The notes: generated by a model from the letters alone, not told the origin. Shown: positions 14,942 through 22,078, counted from the first letter of the stretch. The stretch: DNA of 24,915 nucleotides from 2-12-FULL-42-15 sp964196565 (GCA_964196565.1 CAXMUH010000130.1:1-24915); one strand, 5' to 3'. Numbers and translations: made by a program.

Positions 14942-17929
14942 ATGCATAAGTCATTGTTGGATATTTTATGGGTGTTACTTTGCGCAAGCTTAGTTTTCCT
15001 TATGCAGCCCGGTTTTTTGGCGCTAGAATCTGGATTAACTCGCAGTAAAAATAGCATTAATGTTGCGATTAAAAACATTACCGATTTTTGTATCTGTATA
15101 TTGTTATTTTGGTTGTTTGGTTTTGCGTGGATGTTTGGCGATTCCAACAATAGTCTATTTGGTAATTCGGATTATCTGGTGGCGTTTAATCATCAAGGTA
15201 TTTGGGTTGCGGTATTATTTCTTTTTCACGTGATGTTTTCAGGAACGGCGGTTACCATTATTTCAGGTGCTGTAGCGGAGCGAATTCGATTTGCAAGATA
15301 TCTCATTATTGCAGTTGTCACCTCAGGATTAATTTATCCGATATATGGTCATTGGGTTTGGGGGAATGTTTTACATCACAATTCATATGCTTGGTTACAT
15401 CAGCGTGGATTTGTTGATTTTGCAGGTTCAACCGTGGTGCATAGCGTGGGTGGATGGGTAGCACTTGCCATATTAATAATTGCCGGTCCACGCACCGGCC
15501 GATTTCCTAAGGGAGGGCCCGCGGTTAAAATCCCTGGATCTAATTTACCGGTCAGTATGTTGGGTGTTTTACTATTATGGATAGGTTGGTTTGGCTTTAA
15601 CGCGGGTAGCACGTTAGGGATGACAAAGGCTGTGCCCGATATCCTGGTGAATACATTATTGGCTTCGATGGGCGGCACACTTTTCGCTCTGTTTATTGGT
15701 TGGGTGTTTCGAAAGCGGCCCGATGCTGATTTAGTGATGAATGGCTGCTTAGCAGGTTTGGTAGCGATCACCGCCAGTTGTTTTGCTGTCAGTGCATTGG
15801 ATGCAGCACTGATCGGTGGCATTGGTGGATTAGCAATGTTGCTAGCAACCTATCTTTTAGAAAAGTTTAAAATTGATGATGTGGTGGGCGCGGTGCCTGT
15901 GCATTTGGCGGCGGGCATTTGGGGAACCTTGGCGGTGGCATTCTTTGCAGATCCAACTATTTTGCACACAGGACTAAACCATTGGCAGCAATTTAAAGCG
16001 CAATTGCTGGGTATCTTTGTTGCTTTTGTTTGGGCCTTTGGTGTGAGCTATCTTATTTTTAAAATTATTAATTACTTTTATCCATTTCGAGTATCAGAGA
16101 AGATTGAGAAATTGGGGCTTAATATTACGGAGCATGGTGCTTCAACTGAAATTTTTGATTTTTTCCAAGCCATGAATGAGCAAGCCAAAACACTTGATTT
16201 AAGTGTGCGAGTGCCGGTTGAGCCATTTACTGAAGTAGGTCAAATAGCCGTTCGATATAATAAATTGATGGCAGCATTAGAACAAGCCGTGGAGCGATCT
16301 GAGGTGATTGTAAAGACAGCCCGTGATGGTATTGTTACTTTTGTAAAAGATCAGTGTACGATCAATAGCGTAAACCCTGCAGCTGAAGCAATTTTGGGTA
16401 GTTCCTCGAGTCAGCTGATTGGTCGGTCGTTCAGTGATGTTTTCCCGACAATGAATCAGAAAAAAGTAGCTCAGGTTGCGTTGAGTAGGCTAACAGAAAA
16501 GGAAATCACTGCAAAAAAAGCGTCAGGTGAGGTATTTCCAGCAGAGCTTACCATTGGATCTGCCGAAATTGGCGATAATGCCTTTTATACTGGTACCTTT
16601 CGAGATATTACTGAGCGTAAAGCTGCAGAAAAAAAACTTTTTCTGCTGGCGCGCTATGATGTATTAACAGAGTTACCTAACCGAGCTCAGTTTGAAGAAA
16701 CGTTAAATCGTGAAGTAGCTCGTGCTAGGCGTTATGGGAATATTCTCGCATTATTAATGATTGATATAGATGATTTTAAATCAGTCAATGATCGCTTGGG
16801 TCATCCAGCCGGCGATGAATTACTTAAAACCTTAGGCAAAAAAATGAATGAGGTAGTGCGTGAGGAAGACTTTGTGGCCCGTATTGGTGGTGATGAATTT
16901 GCTGTTATTTTACCGAGTATTGTGCAAACTGAAGATGCGGGTAGGGTCGCGCAAAAATTGGTTGCAGCAGCTCAGCAAATTAAGGAGCTCGCAGGAAAGC
17001 AGGTTTATGTTTCGATCAGTCTAGGTATCGCCATTTTTCCAGAGTCGGCAAAATCGATCGCTGAGCTAGTAAAGTGTGCTGATGTTGCTTTATATCATGC
17101 AAAAGATAAGCAAAAGAATAACTACCAGTATTTTAGTGAAGACTTGAACGTGAGCCACACCGATCGACTGATATTTGAGCATGATTTACGTAATGCGATT
17201 GCAAACAAAGAATTGTTCTTAGTATATCAGCCGAAATTTATATTAAACCCACGAAAATTTATCGGTGTCGAAGCACTATTGCGCTGGCGTCACCCTAAAA
17301 GAGGGATCGTTTTCCCTGATATTTTTATTCCTATAGCAGAACAGACCGGAATGATTCAAGACATTGGGGAATGGGTGTTTGAGACTGCCTGTGGGCAGTA
17401 CGCAAAATGGTATAACCAACATAAAGAGAAGGCGGGCACCATGTCTATTAATTTGTCCCCACTGCAGTTGTTGGATGAAAAGTTAATTAGCAAATTGCTA
17501 AGCATAATAAAAAAATATAACGTACCAGCAGATCACATTGAGCTTGAGTTAACTGAATCTGCTGTTATGTCAGATTTGGAAGGTGCAGAAAGGCAATTAA
17601 GTGGTTTACGTAATGCCGGTATTAAACTTTCGATTGATGATTTTGGCACGGGTTATTCTGCTTTGTCACAACTTGAGAATTTACCGATTGATACCTTGAA
17701 AATTGATCAGTCTTTTATGAGTGAGTTGAAGAAGAATAAAGATGCAGAGGCGATAGTAAAATCGATTATTCTACTGGCGAAAAATCTAAACTTAAATGTC
17801 ATTGCCGAAGGAGTCGAAACAAAAGAGCAGGCTGATTTTCTGATTGAGAACGAGTGTAATGAAGTGCAGGGTTTTTATTTTGATAAGCCGATGTCGGCTG
17901 AGGATGTCGAGAAGTTATTCAAGAAATAA
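14942..17929 (+). CDS. Ammonium transporter (Amt) fused to PAS, GGDEF and EAL domains
   Basis: The 995-residue protein joins an inner membrane Amt domain (about 1-385) to cytoplasmic PAS (about 445-560), GGDEF (565-730) and EAL (742-995) domains through a short HAMP-like linker. Amt pathway residues are kept: F95 and F99, W140, D159 and H167 in DFAGSTVVH, W216, F219 and S223 in WFGFNAGS, and H321 in VPVHLAAGIWG. GGDEF is intact at 649-653 with an RxxD inhibitory site at 640-643. EAL is intact (EALLRW, 777-782), with N837, E872, D899-D900, K920 and the AEGVE and QGF motifs. Both cyclase and phosphodiesterase activity are therefore possible. No glnK is adjacent. AGGTG precedes the ATG, and the porin stop is 7 bp upstream. 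The likely role is coupling external ammonium to c-di-GMP. Amt-signalling fusions are known elsewhere, and whether this one transports or only senses is open. Confidence 0.93.
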   Translation: MHKSLLDILWVLLCASLVFLMQPGFLALESGLTRSKNSINVAIKNITDFCICILLFWLFGFAWMFGDSNNSLFGNSDYLVAFNHQGIWVAVLFLFHVMFSGTAVTIISGAVAERIRFARYLIIAVVTSGLIYPIYGHWVWGNVLHHNSYAWLHQRGFVDFAGSTVVHSVGGWVALAILIIAGPRTGRFPKGGPAVKIPGSNLPVSMLGVLLLWIGWFGFNAGSTLGMTKAVPDILVNTLLASMGGTLFALFIGWVFRKRPDADLVMNGCLAGLVAITASCFAVSALDAALIGGIGGLAMLLATYLLEKFKIDDVVGAVPVHLAAGIWGTLAVAFFADPTILHTGLNHWQQFKAQLLGIFVAFVWAFGVSYLIFKIINYFYPFRVSEKIEKLGLNITEHGASTEIFDFFQAMNEQAKTLDLSVRVPVEPFTEVGQIAVRYNKLMAALEQAVERSEVIVKTARDGIVTFVKDQCTINSVNPAAEAILGSSSSQLIGRSFSDVFPTMNQKKVAQVALSRLTEKEITAKKASGEVFPAELTIGSAEIGDNAFYTGTFRDITERKAAEKKLFLLARYDVLTELPNRAQFEETLNREVARARRYGNILALLMIDIDDFKSVNDRLGHPAGDELLKTLGKKMNEVVREEDFVARIGGDEFAVILPSIVQTEDAGRVAQKLVAAAQQIKELAGKQVYVSISLGIAIFPESAKSIAELVKCADVALYHAKDKQKNNYQYFSEDLNVSHTDRLIFEHDLRNAIANKELFLVYQPKFILNPRKFIGVEALLRWRHPKRGIVFPDIFIPIAEQTGMIQDIGEWVFETACGQYAKWYNQHKEKAGTMSINLSPLQLLDEKLISKLLSIIKKYNVPADHIELELTESAVMSDLEGAERQLSGLRNAGIKLSIDDFGTGYSALSQLENLPIDTLKIDQSFMSELKKNKDAEAIVKSIILLAKNLNLNVIAEGVETKEQADFLIENECNEVQGFYFDKPMSAEDVEKLFKK

Positions 17930-17930
17930 A

Positions 17931-18053
17931 GTCATTCCGGCGTATGCAGGAATCTTTTGAATCAAGTGCCAAGACTGCCGTCATTCCGGCGAAAGCAGGA
18001 ATCTTTTGAATCAAGTGCCAGCGTCATGAGGTCCCGGCTTTTGCCGGGATGAC
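17931..18053. repeat. Repeat array after the Amt fusion: two direct units and one inverted unit
   Basis: Two 41-bp units (17931-17971 and 17980-18020) are identical at 39 positions and separated by 8 bp. The only differences are in the tip of a CCGGC/GCAGG core. A third, inverted member (18023-18053) contains a perfect hairpin, TCCCGGC-TTTT-GCCGGGA (18032-18049), within GTCAT/ATGAC arms. The same family occurs at 14034-14108, on the other side of the porin/Amt pair. The first unit begins one base after the stop codon. Confidence 0.75.
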
Positions 18054-18060
18054 GATGCAC

Positions 18061-18108
18061 TTTTCCACAGAAATTGTGAATAACTTTGTGGAGAACCCAT
18101 GGGGATAA
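18061..18108. other. DnaA-box-like cluster (possible replication-origin-type or DnaA-regulated site)
   Basis: Four near-consensus DnaA boxes (TTATNCACA) lie within 48 bp: TTTTCCACA on plus (18061-18069, one mismatch), and on minus TTATTCACA (18075-18083, perfect), TTCTCCACA (18087-18095, one mismatch) and TTATCCCCA (18100-18108, one mismatch). The three minus boxes are spaced 12 and 13 bp apart, like tandem TTGTGGATAAC units in gammaproteobacterial origins. An AT-rich stretch (18109-18150) follows directly. The position upstream of ftsQAZ is not a standard oriC locus, so a DnaA-controlled promoter or a relic origin are alternatives. Confidence 0.5.
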
Positions 18109-18137
18109 CTTATAACTTGCTGATAAATATAGGAAAG

Positions 18138-18331
18138 TATAAATAGCTCAACTATCTAGCAGCGGCCATACTCCTCCAGTATTTTCTGGGTATGCTGTAG
18201 GAAATCAGCGCTATTGCTTGTAATCGTGATTGTTTTTAAAAAACAGGATAGATAGAATGGATTGTCATTTTCAACGAATGATTAAGGCCAACAAGACTCG
18301 ACAAGGATTTCTGAGTCTTGTTGGCTTTTTT
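18138..18331 (+). ncRNA. Candidate small RNA or leader ending in a strong terminator
   Basis: From a TATAAA (18138-18143) to the terminator at 18331 there is no convincing gene. Inside is a composite stem: CAG (18160-18162) with CTG (18195-18197), CATAC (18167-18171) with GTATG (18190-18194), and CCAG (18176-18179) with CTGG (18186-18189). A structured 5' part followed by an intrinsic terminator is the usual layout of a small RNA. The -35 (TTGCTG at 18117, 15-bp spacer) is poor, and no known RNA family was recognised. It could equally be the 3' trailer of the Amt transcript. Confidence 0.25.
18287..18331 (+). terminator. Strong intrinsic terminator upstream of ftsQ
   Basis: A perfect 13-bp stem, GCCAACAAGACTC (18287-18299) with GAGTCTTGTTGGC (18313-18325), encloses a 13-nt loop and is followed at once by six T residues (18326-18331). 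It should stop plus-strand transcription from the insert, separating it from ftsQ and meaning ftsQ needs a promoter further downstream. Confidence 0.85.
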
Positions 18332-18339
18332 GTTTCCCA

Positions 18340-18372
18340 GCGAATACCGCTAACTTCGTTAGCGGTATTCGC
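18340..18372. repeat. Perfect 15-bp inverted repeat
   Basis: GCGAATACCGCTAAC (18340-18354), a TTC loop, and its exact reverse complement (18358-18372). There is no T tract after it, so it is not a simple terminator. It is the first of three perfect palindromes in about 110 bp. Confidence 0.8.
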
Positions 18373-18390
18373 TTCCTGATATGATGCGGC

Positions 18391-18409
18391 GTGCGAGGTG
18401 AACTCGCAC
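18391..18409. repeat. Short perfect hairpin
   Basis: GTGCGAG-GTGAA-CTCGCAC, a perfect 7-bp stem with a 5-nt loop, lying between the two longer palindromes. Confidence 0.55.
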
Positions 18410-18414
18410 TTGCA

Positions 18415-18448
18415 GTCAAGGGGGAGAATCGCGATTCTCCCCCTTGAC
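18415..18448. repeat. Perfect 34-bp palindrome abutting the ftsQ -35
   Basis: The left half starts GTCAAGGGGGAGAATCG (18415-18431) and the right half is its exact reverse complement (18432-18448), with no central spacer. The right end supplies the TTGAC of a consensus -35 element. A symmetric protein-binding site, a cruciform, or the footprint of a mobile palindrome are all possible. Confidence 0.8.
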
Positions 18449-18472
18449 AATCCCCCATCGCGTAAGGAAAAT
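18444..18472 (+). promoter_or_regulatory. Possible sigma-70 promoter for ftsQ
   Basis: TTGACA (18444-18449, perfect -35) is followed after 17 bp by GAAAAT (18467-18472), which keeps the important second A and last T of the -10. It lies downstream of the terminator at 18287-18331 and about 70 bp before ftsQ, where a promoter is needed. Confidence 0.45.
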
Positions 18473-18480
18473 CAGTAATT
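18453..18480. repeat. Dispersed repeat copy, shared with the region before murE
   Basis: CCCCATCGCGTAAGGAAAA followed by TCAGTAATT closely matches 3973-4001. It overlaps the proposed ftsQ promoter spacer and -10, so the promoter may have been brought in or altered by the repeat. Confidence 0.45.
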
Positions 18481-18540
18481 CCAGTTAACTCCGTTAGCAA
18501 GAATGGTTTCCTGATATGTTATTAACAGAGGACATCGACT

Positions 18541-19323
18541 TTGTCTCAATACAACCGAGCAAACAAAATTAGCTTGACAGGACGTATTGTAAACACATTA
18601 CGCAAAGCCAATTTAGTGATAATGTGTCTTGTATTTGCATTAGTGCTGTCGATTTGGGGTGGCATATTGTGGTGGCGCACAAGTCATTTTGCTGATCGCT
18701 TTCAATTTCACCGAATTAAAATAGTGATGCCGCAAGGTCATCTCACGCCAGAAACCATTGTAAAAATTGTGCATCATAACCTTAGAGGCGGGTTTTTTTC
18801 ATTAGATACGACTCGGTTGCGAAAAGCACTCAAAGCGGAGCCCTGGGTTGCTGAGATTGCGTTTCGTCGCTTATGGCCATCTACTTTAGAAGTGGATGTT
18901 CGTGAACAGCAGCCAGTTGCAATTTGGGCAAACAAAAGCTTAATAAATGCGCAGGGCGAGATTTTTAGCCCGCAACGCTCAAGTTTCCCCAAAAATTTAG
19001 CAAAGCTTAATGGACCTAATGAATCTGCCAAACAAGTGCTGAAAAAATTTAGCGAATTTCAAGCCTTGTTGAAATCCACAAAAATTATGATTACTGAGTT
19101 AAATTTAAGTCCGCGTAATGCTTGGCGCTTGGTTGTGAATAATCAACTCACAGTAATACTTGGGCAAACGGATATTGACAATGTCTTTAAGCGATTTATT
19201 ACATTATATCCGAAAATTATAATGCATAATAAAGAAGTTGCTTTAAGTGTAGATATGCGTTATCCCAATGGCGCTGCGGTTTTGTGGGGGCAGCAAAAAC
19301 CAAGCCCTGTTTTAAAAAAATAG
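18541..19323 (+). CDS. ftsQ: Cell division protein FtsQ
   Basis: FtsQ is a bitopic inner membrane divisome protein that links early and late division proteins through FtsB and FtsL. The 260-residue protein has a short cytoplasmic head, one transmembrane segment (about 24-45), a POTRA domain (about 56-125, with IKIVMPQGHLTPETI and EPWVAEIAFRRLWPSTLEVDVREQQPVAIW) and a beta domain. The LWPSTLEVDVREQQPVA stretch is the strongest family signature. The start is TTG, supported by AGAGGA about eight bases upstream and by the absence of an ATG before the membrane segment. It normally follows ddl; here a terminator and palindromes precede it. The gap to ftsA is about 210 bp, whereas these genes often overlap. 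Confidence 0.95.
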   Translation: MSQYNRANKISLTGRIVNTLRKANLVIMCLVFALVLSIWGGILWWRTSHFADRFQFHRIKIVMPQGHLTPETIVKIVHHNLRGGFFSLDTTRLRKALKAEPWVAEIAFRRLWPSTLEVDVREQQPVAIWANKSLINAQGEIFSPQRSSFPKNLAKLNGPNESAKQVLKKFSEFQALLKSTKIMITELNLSPRNAWRLVVNNQLTVILGQTDIDNVFKRFITLYPKIIMHNKEVALSVDMRYPNGAAVLWGQQKPSPVLKK

Positions 19324-19466
19324 CCAATATTCGTTTTTTTATAACGTTTTTTATCCATAAGGTTTAGCAAAAGTACAAAATTAATGTTAATATCACGCCA
19401 ATTTATAACTATTCCTTGGCGGCCTTCGAGAACCCCGGTTATTTATTAATAGTGTTCTTGATATGT

Positions 19467-19496
19467 TTGTCATATACTTATGATTTCATTTCTAAT
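19467..19496 (+). promoter_or_regulatory. Possible promoter for ftsA-ftsZ
   Basis: In the 213-bp gap after ftsQ, TTGTCA (19467-19472) and TCTAAT (19491-19496) are separated by 18 bp, each with one mismatch to the sigma-70 hexamers. They lie about 40 bp before the ftsA ATG. The surrounding sequence is AT-rich, so alternatives exist. Confidence 0.4.
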
Positions 19497-19536
19497 TATG
19501 ATTTAAATGGGTGCCAGAAGGGAGACTGGAAGCGAA

Positions 19537-20772
19537 ATGCCGAAAAAGCAAGACAAAAATTTGATTGTAGCCTTGGATATTGGCACCAGCAAAATTGCTG
19601 CACTCGTAGGTGAGGTTAACGATCAGAATCAAATTGAAGTTGTTGGATTTGGCACGCATCCATCACGTGGATTAAGGCGTGGTGTTGTGGTTAATATCGA
19701 GGCAACAGTACAATCTATTGCACATGCAGTAGAAGAAGCCGAATTAATGGCAGGCTGTGAAATTCATTCTTGTTACACAGGTATCGCTGGTAGTCATGTA
19801 AAAAGCTTAAATTCGCATGGCATTGTCGCTATTCGTGACCGAGAAGTAAATCAAAACGATGTAGATCGAGTGATTGAAGCTGCAAAAGCTGTGGCCATTC
19901 CTGCAGACCAACAGATTTTACATATTTTACCGCAAGAGTTTATTATCGATAACCAAGATGGGGTGAGAGAACCCGTAGGTATGTCTGGAGTTCGACTTGA
20001 AGCAAAAGTTCATATTGTAACTGGCGCCGTGAGTGCTGCGCAAAACATTACCAAATGTGTACGTCAATGCGGATTACAGGTCGGCGATATTATTTTAGAA
20101 CAATTGGCTTCCAGTCATTCGGTGTTAACGCCTGATGAGAAAGAGCTAGGCGTTTGCTTGGTTGATATTGGTGGTGGAACAACAGACATCGCAATTTTTA
20201 CTGAAGATGCAATTCGCCATACTTCAGTTATTCCGATTGCCGGCGATCATGTGACCAACGATATTGCGGTTGCGCTGCGTACTCCAGCACAATATGCCGA
20301 AGAAATTAAAATCGATTCTGGAGTAATCCTTCGATCAAACGCGGAAAATAACGACATGATTGAAGTTCCAAGTATTGCACATCGTAATTCACGCGAAGTA
20401 TCCAAAAAAATCTTATCCTCCGTTATCACCGCACGATATAAAGAGCTGCTACAATTGGTTCATGCCGAAATTCGACGCAGTGGTTTTGAGGATTTAATTT
20501 CAGCCGGTGTTGTGATTACCGGTGGTGGGGCAAAAATGCCGGGTTTTATAGAGTTAGCCGAAGACCTTTTAAAAATGCCAGTTCGACTCGGTGTGCCGCA
20601 GCATGTTATTGGATTGGTTGATGTTCGCGAAAACCCCAGTTATGCCACAGCTGTAGGATTATTAATCCATGGTCACCAGAGTCAATTAACAGGATTACCA
20701 GGCAAGCGCTTTGATTCGGGTCGTCGAAATTTGATGTCTCGAATGCGTGAATGGTTTCAGGGTAATTTTTAA
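19537..20772 (+). CDS. ftsA: Cell division protein FtsA (actin-like membrane tether for FtsZ)
   Basis: FtsA binds ATP, tethers FtsZ filaments to the membrane and recruits later divisome proteins. From the ATG at 19537 it has 411 residues. This start has GGAAG about four bases away and yields the family N-terminus KNLIVALDIGTSKIAALVGE, while an in-frame ATG ten codons earlier has no ribosome site. The phosphate loops are DIGTSK (14-19) and DIGGGTTDIAIF (210-221); VVITGGGAKMPGF is the adenosine motif. The C-terminus, NLMSRMREWFQGNF, is the amphipathic membrane-targeting helix. ftsZ follows after about 100 bp. Confidence 0.96.
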   Translation: MPKKQDKNLIVALDIGTSKIAALVGEVNDQNQIEVVGFGTHPSRGLRRGVVVNIEATVQSIAHAVEEAELMAGCEIHSCYTGIAGSHVKSLNSHGIVAIRDREVNQNDVDRVIEAAKAVAIPADQQILHILPQEFIIDNQDGVREPVGMSGVRLEAKVHIVTGAVSAAQNITKCVRQCGLQVGDIILEQLASSHSVLTPDEKELGVCLVDIGGGTTDIAIFTEDAIRHTSVIPIAGDHVTNDIAVALRTPAQYAEEIKIDSGVILRSNAENNDMIEVPSIAHRNSREVSKKILSSVITARYKELLQLVHAEIRRSGFEDLISAGVVITGGGAKMPGFIELAEDLLKMPVRLGVPQHVIGLVDVRENPSYATAVGLLIHGHQSQLTGLPGKRFDSGRRNLMSRMREWFQGNF

Positions 20773-20858
20773 ATTAAGCGGTTAGGCGCCTGTGATTGGA
20801 AAATTGCGGACGTAAAAATATGAGCCCAATAAAGGATCTGAACAGTTATTCGATTTAT

Positions 20859-20876
20859 AGGAGGAGAGAATTAATG
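20859..20876 (+). promoter_or_regulatory. Strong Shine-Dalgarno deciding the ftsZ start
   Basis: AGGAGGAG (20859-20866) ends seven bases before the ATG at 20874. This ATG gives the conserved FtsZ N-terminus MFELGDNV, so the upstream in-frame extension from 20796 is rejected. Confidence 0.85.
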
Positions 20877-22031
20877 TTTGAGTTAGGTGATAATGTTATT
20901 CAAAACGCCAGAATTCTAGTCATGGGAATTGGCGGCGGTGGTGGTAATGCTGTCGAACATATGATGGCAGAAAATATTGAAGGTGTTGATTTTGTCTGTG
21001 CTAATACCGATGCTCAAGCGCTAGAGCGTTCCAGCGCGAAAAACTGTATTCAATTAGGCGAAGAAATTACTAAAGGGCTAGGCGCAGGAGCTGACCCTAT
21101 AGTTGGACGCCAGTCAGCTGAAGAAAACCGAGAGCGTATTAAAGAAGTGCTTATGGGCAGTGATATGGTTTTTTTGACCGCTGGCATGGGTGGCGGTACC
21201 GGTACTGGTGCGGCACCGGTTATCTCAGAGATTGCTAAAGAGCTCGGCATTTTAACCGTAGCCATTGTAACAAAGCCGTTTGCTTTTGAAGGTCGAAAGC
21301 GTATGGAAATTGCAGAGCAAGGAATTAAAGAGCTAAGCCAGTATGTGGATTCACTGATTACTATTCCTAATAACAAATTATTAAGTGTTTTGGGCAAGAG
21401 TATTACGCTTCTAAGTGCATTTAAAGCTGCCAATAATGTTTTATTAGGCGCCGTGCAGGGCATTGCTGATTTAATTACTCGTCCCGGTTTAATTAATGTC
21501 GATTTTGCAGATGTCCGCACTGTCATGTCAGAAATGGGAATGGCGATGATGGGTACGGGTGTGAGTAGCGGTGAAAATCGTGCTCGAGAGGCAGCAGAAG
21601 TTGCAATAGCGAGTCCATTGCTTGAAGATGTTGATTTTTCTGGTGCGCGTGGTGTGTTGGTTAATATTACTGCTGGTTTAGACATGTCTATTGGTGAATT
21701 TGAGGCGGTGGGCGATTCGATAAAATCATTTGCTTCTGAAAATGCAACGGTAGTTATTGGAACTGTAATTGATCCTGAGATGACAGATGAGTTGCGTGTT
21801 ACCGTGGTGGTAACCGGGCTTGGCGCAGATCAGGTTAGAGCGGCAGAGACAGTTGGTACGCGAACTAATCGCGGTGTGCGCAATGATGGAACAGTAGATT
21901 ACAATCAGCTCGATAGGCCAACTTTTATGCGCAACCAAGAGCCAAAGAAAGTACATGAAGTGGAAGAGTTCAGGGAAAAGGATATTGATTATCTGGACAT
22001 CCCCGCATTTTTACGTCGACAAGAGGCATGA
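20874..22031 (+). CDS. ftsZ: Cell division GTPase FtsZ
   Basis: FtsZ is the tubulin-like GTPase that forms the Z-ring. The 385-residue protein has the N-terminal glycine motif MGIGGGGGNAVEHM (17-30), the tubulin signature GGGTGTG (106-112), and the T7-loop NVDFADVRTVMSEMG that completes GTP hydrolysis at the subunit interface. The last 14 residues, DYLDIPAFLRRQEA, are the conserved tail that binds FtsA and ZipA and is almost identical to E. coli. The variable linker before it is fairly short. It lies after ftsA, and lpxC follows after 105 bp containing two promoter-like sequences. Confidence 0.98.
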   Translation: MFELGDNVIQNARILVMGIGGGGGNAVEHMMAENIEGVDFVCANTDAQALERSSAKNCIQLGEEITKGLGAGADPIVGRQSAEENRERIKEVLMGSDMVFLTAGMGGGTGTGAAPVISEIAKELGILTVAIVTKPFAFEGRKRMEIAEQGIKELSQYVDSLITIPNNKLLSVLGKSITLLSAFKAANNVLLGAVQGIADLITRPGLINVDFADVRTVMSEMGMAMMGTGVSSGENRAREAAEVAIASPLLEDVDFSGARGVLVNITAGLDMSIGEFEAVGDSIKSFASENATVVIGTVIDPEMTDELRVTVVVTGLGADQVRAAETVGTRTNRGVRNDGTVDYNQLDRPTFMRNQEPKKVHEVEEFREKDIDYLDIPAFLRRQEA

Positions 22032-22034
22032 TTT

Positions 22035-22063
22035 TTAACATATGCCCGCTGTCATGCTATAAT
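22035..22063 (+). promoter_or_regulatory. Strong sigma-70 promoter upstream of lpxC
   Basis: TTAACA (22035-22040), a 17-bp spacer and a perfect TATAAT (22058-22063) make a near-consensus promoter. It begins four bases after the ftsZ stop and about 75 bp before the lpxC ATG, allowing lpxC to be expressed separately from ftsZ. Confidence 0.7.
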
Positions 22064-22078
22064 AGAAGATAAGGCTAT

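Larger units (their letters stand above)
18352..18518. repeat. Imperfect 32-bp direct repeat flanking a palindrome
   Basis: The 32-bp units 18352-18383 and 18487-18518 match at 25 positions. Both begin AACTYCGTTAGC and end TTCCTGATATG. They bracket the hairpin at 18391-18409 and the palindrome at 18415-18448, suggesting that the block between them arose by duplication or insertion. Confidence 0.5.

Noticed and set aside
17931..18020. Two near-identical 41-bp units with an 8-bp spacer, considered as a CRISPR remnant
   Set aside because: Only two units, a very short spacer and palindromic cores shared with an intergenic repeat elsewhere in the window. No cas genes are present.
18257..18379. 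A 40-codon ORF (begins MDCHFQRM) with AGGA upstream, containing a GF-x-SLVG stretch like a pilin N-terminus
   Set aside because: Most of it is the terminator stem and the following palindrome read as codons. The resemblance is short and probably accidental.
19507..19536. A ten-residue N-terminal extension of FtsA
   Set aside because: There is no ribosome site before the upstream ATG. The ATG at 19537 has GGAAG just upstream and fits the family length.
20796..20873. A 26-residue N-terminal extension of FtsZ
   Set aside because: The extension has no family similarity, whereas the ATG at 20874 has a strong Shine-Dalgarno and gives the conserved FtsZ N-terminus.
21050..21685. A 211-codon open frame antisense to ftsZ
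   Set aside because: It is a shadow frame of a highly conserved gene, with biased composition and no motif or ribosome site of its own.
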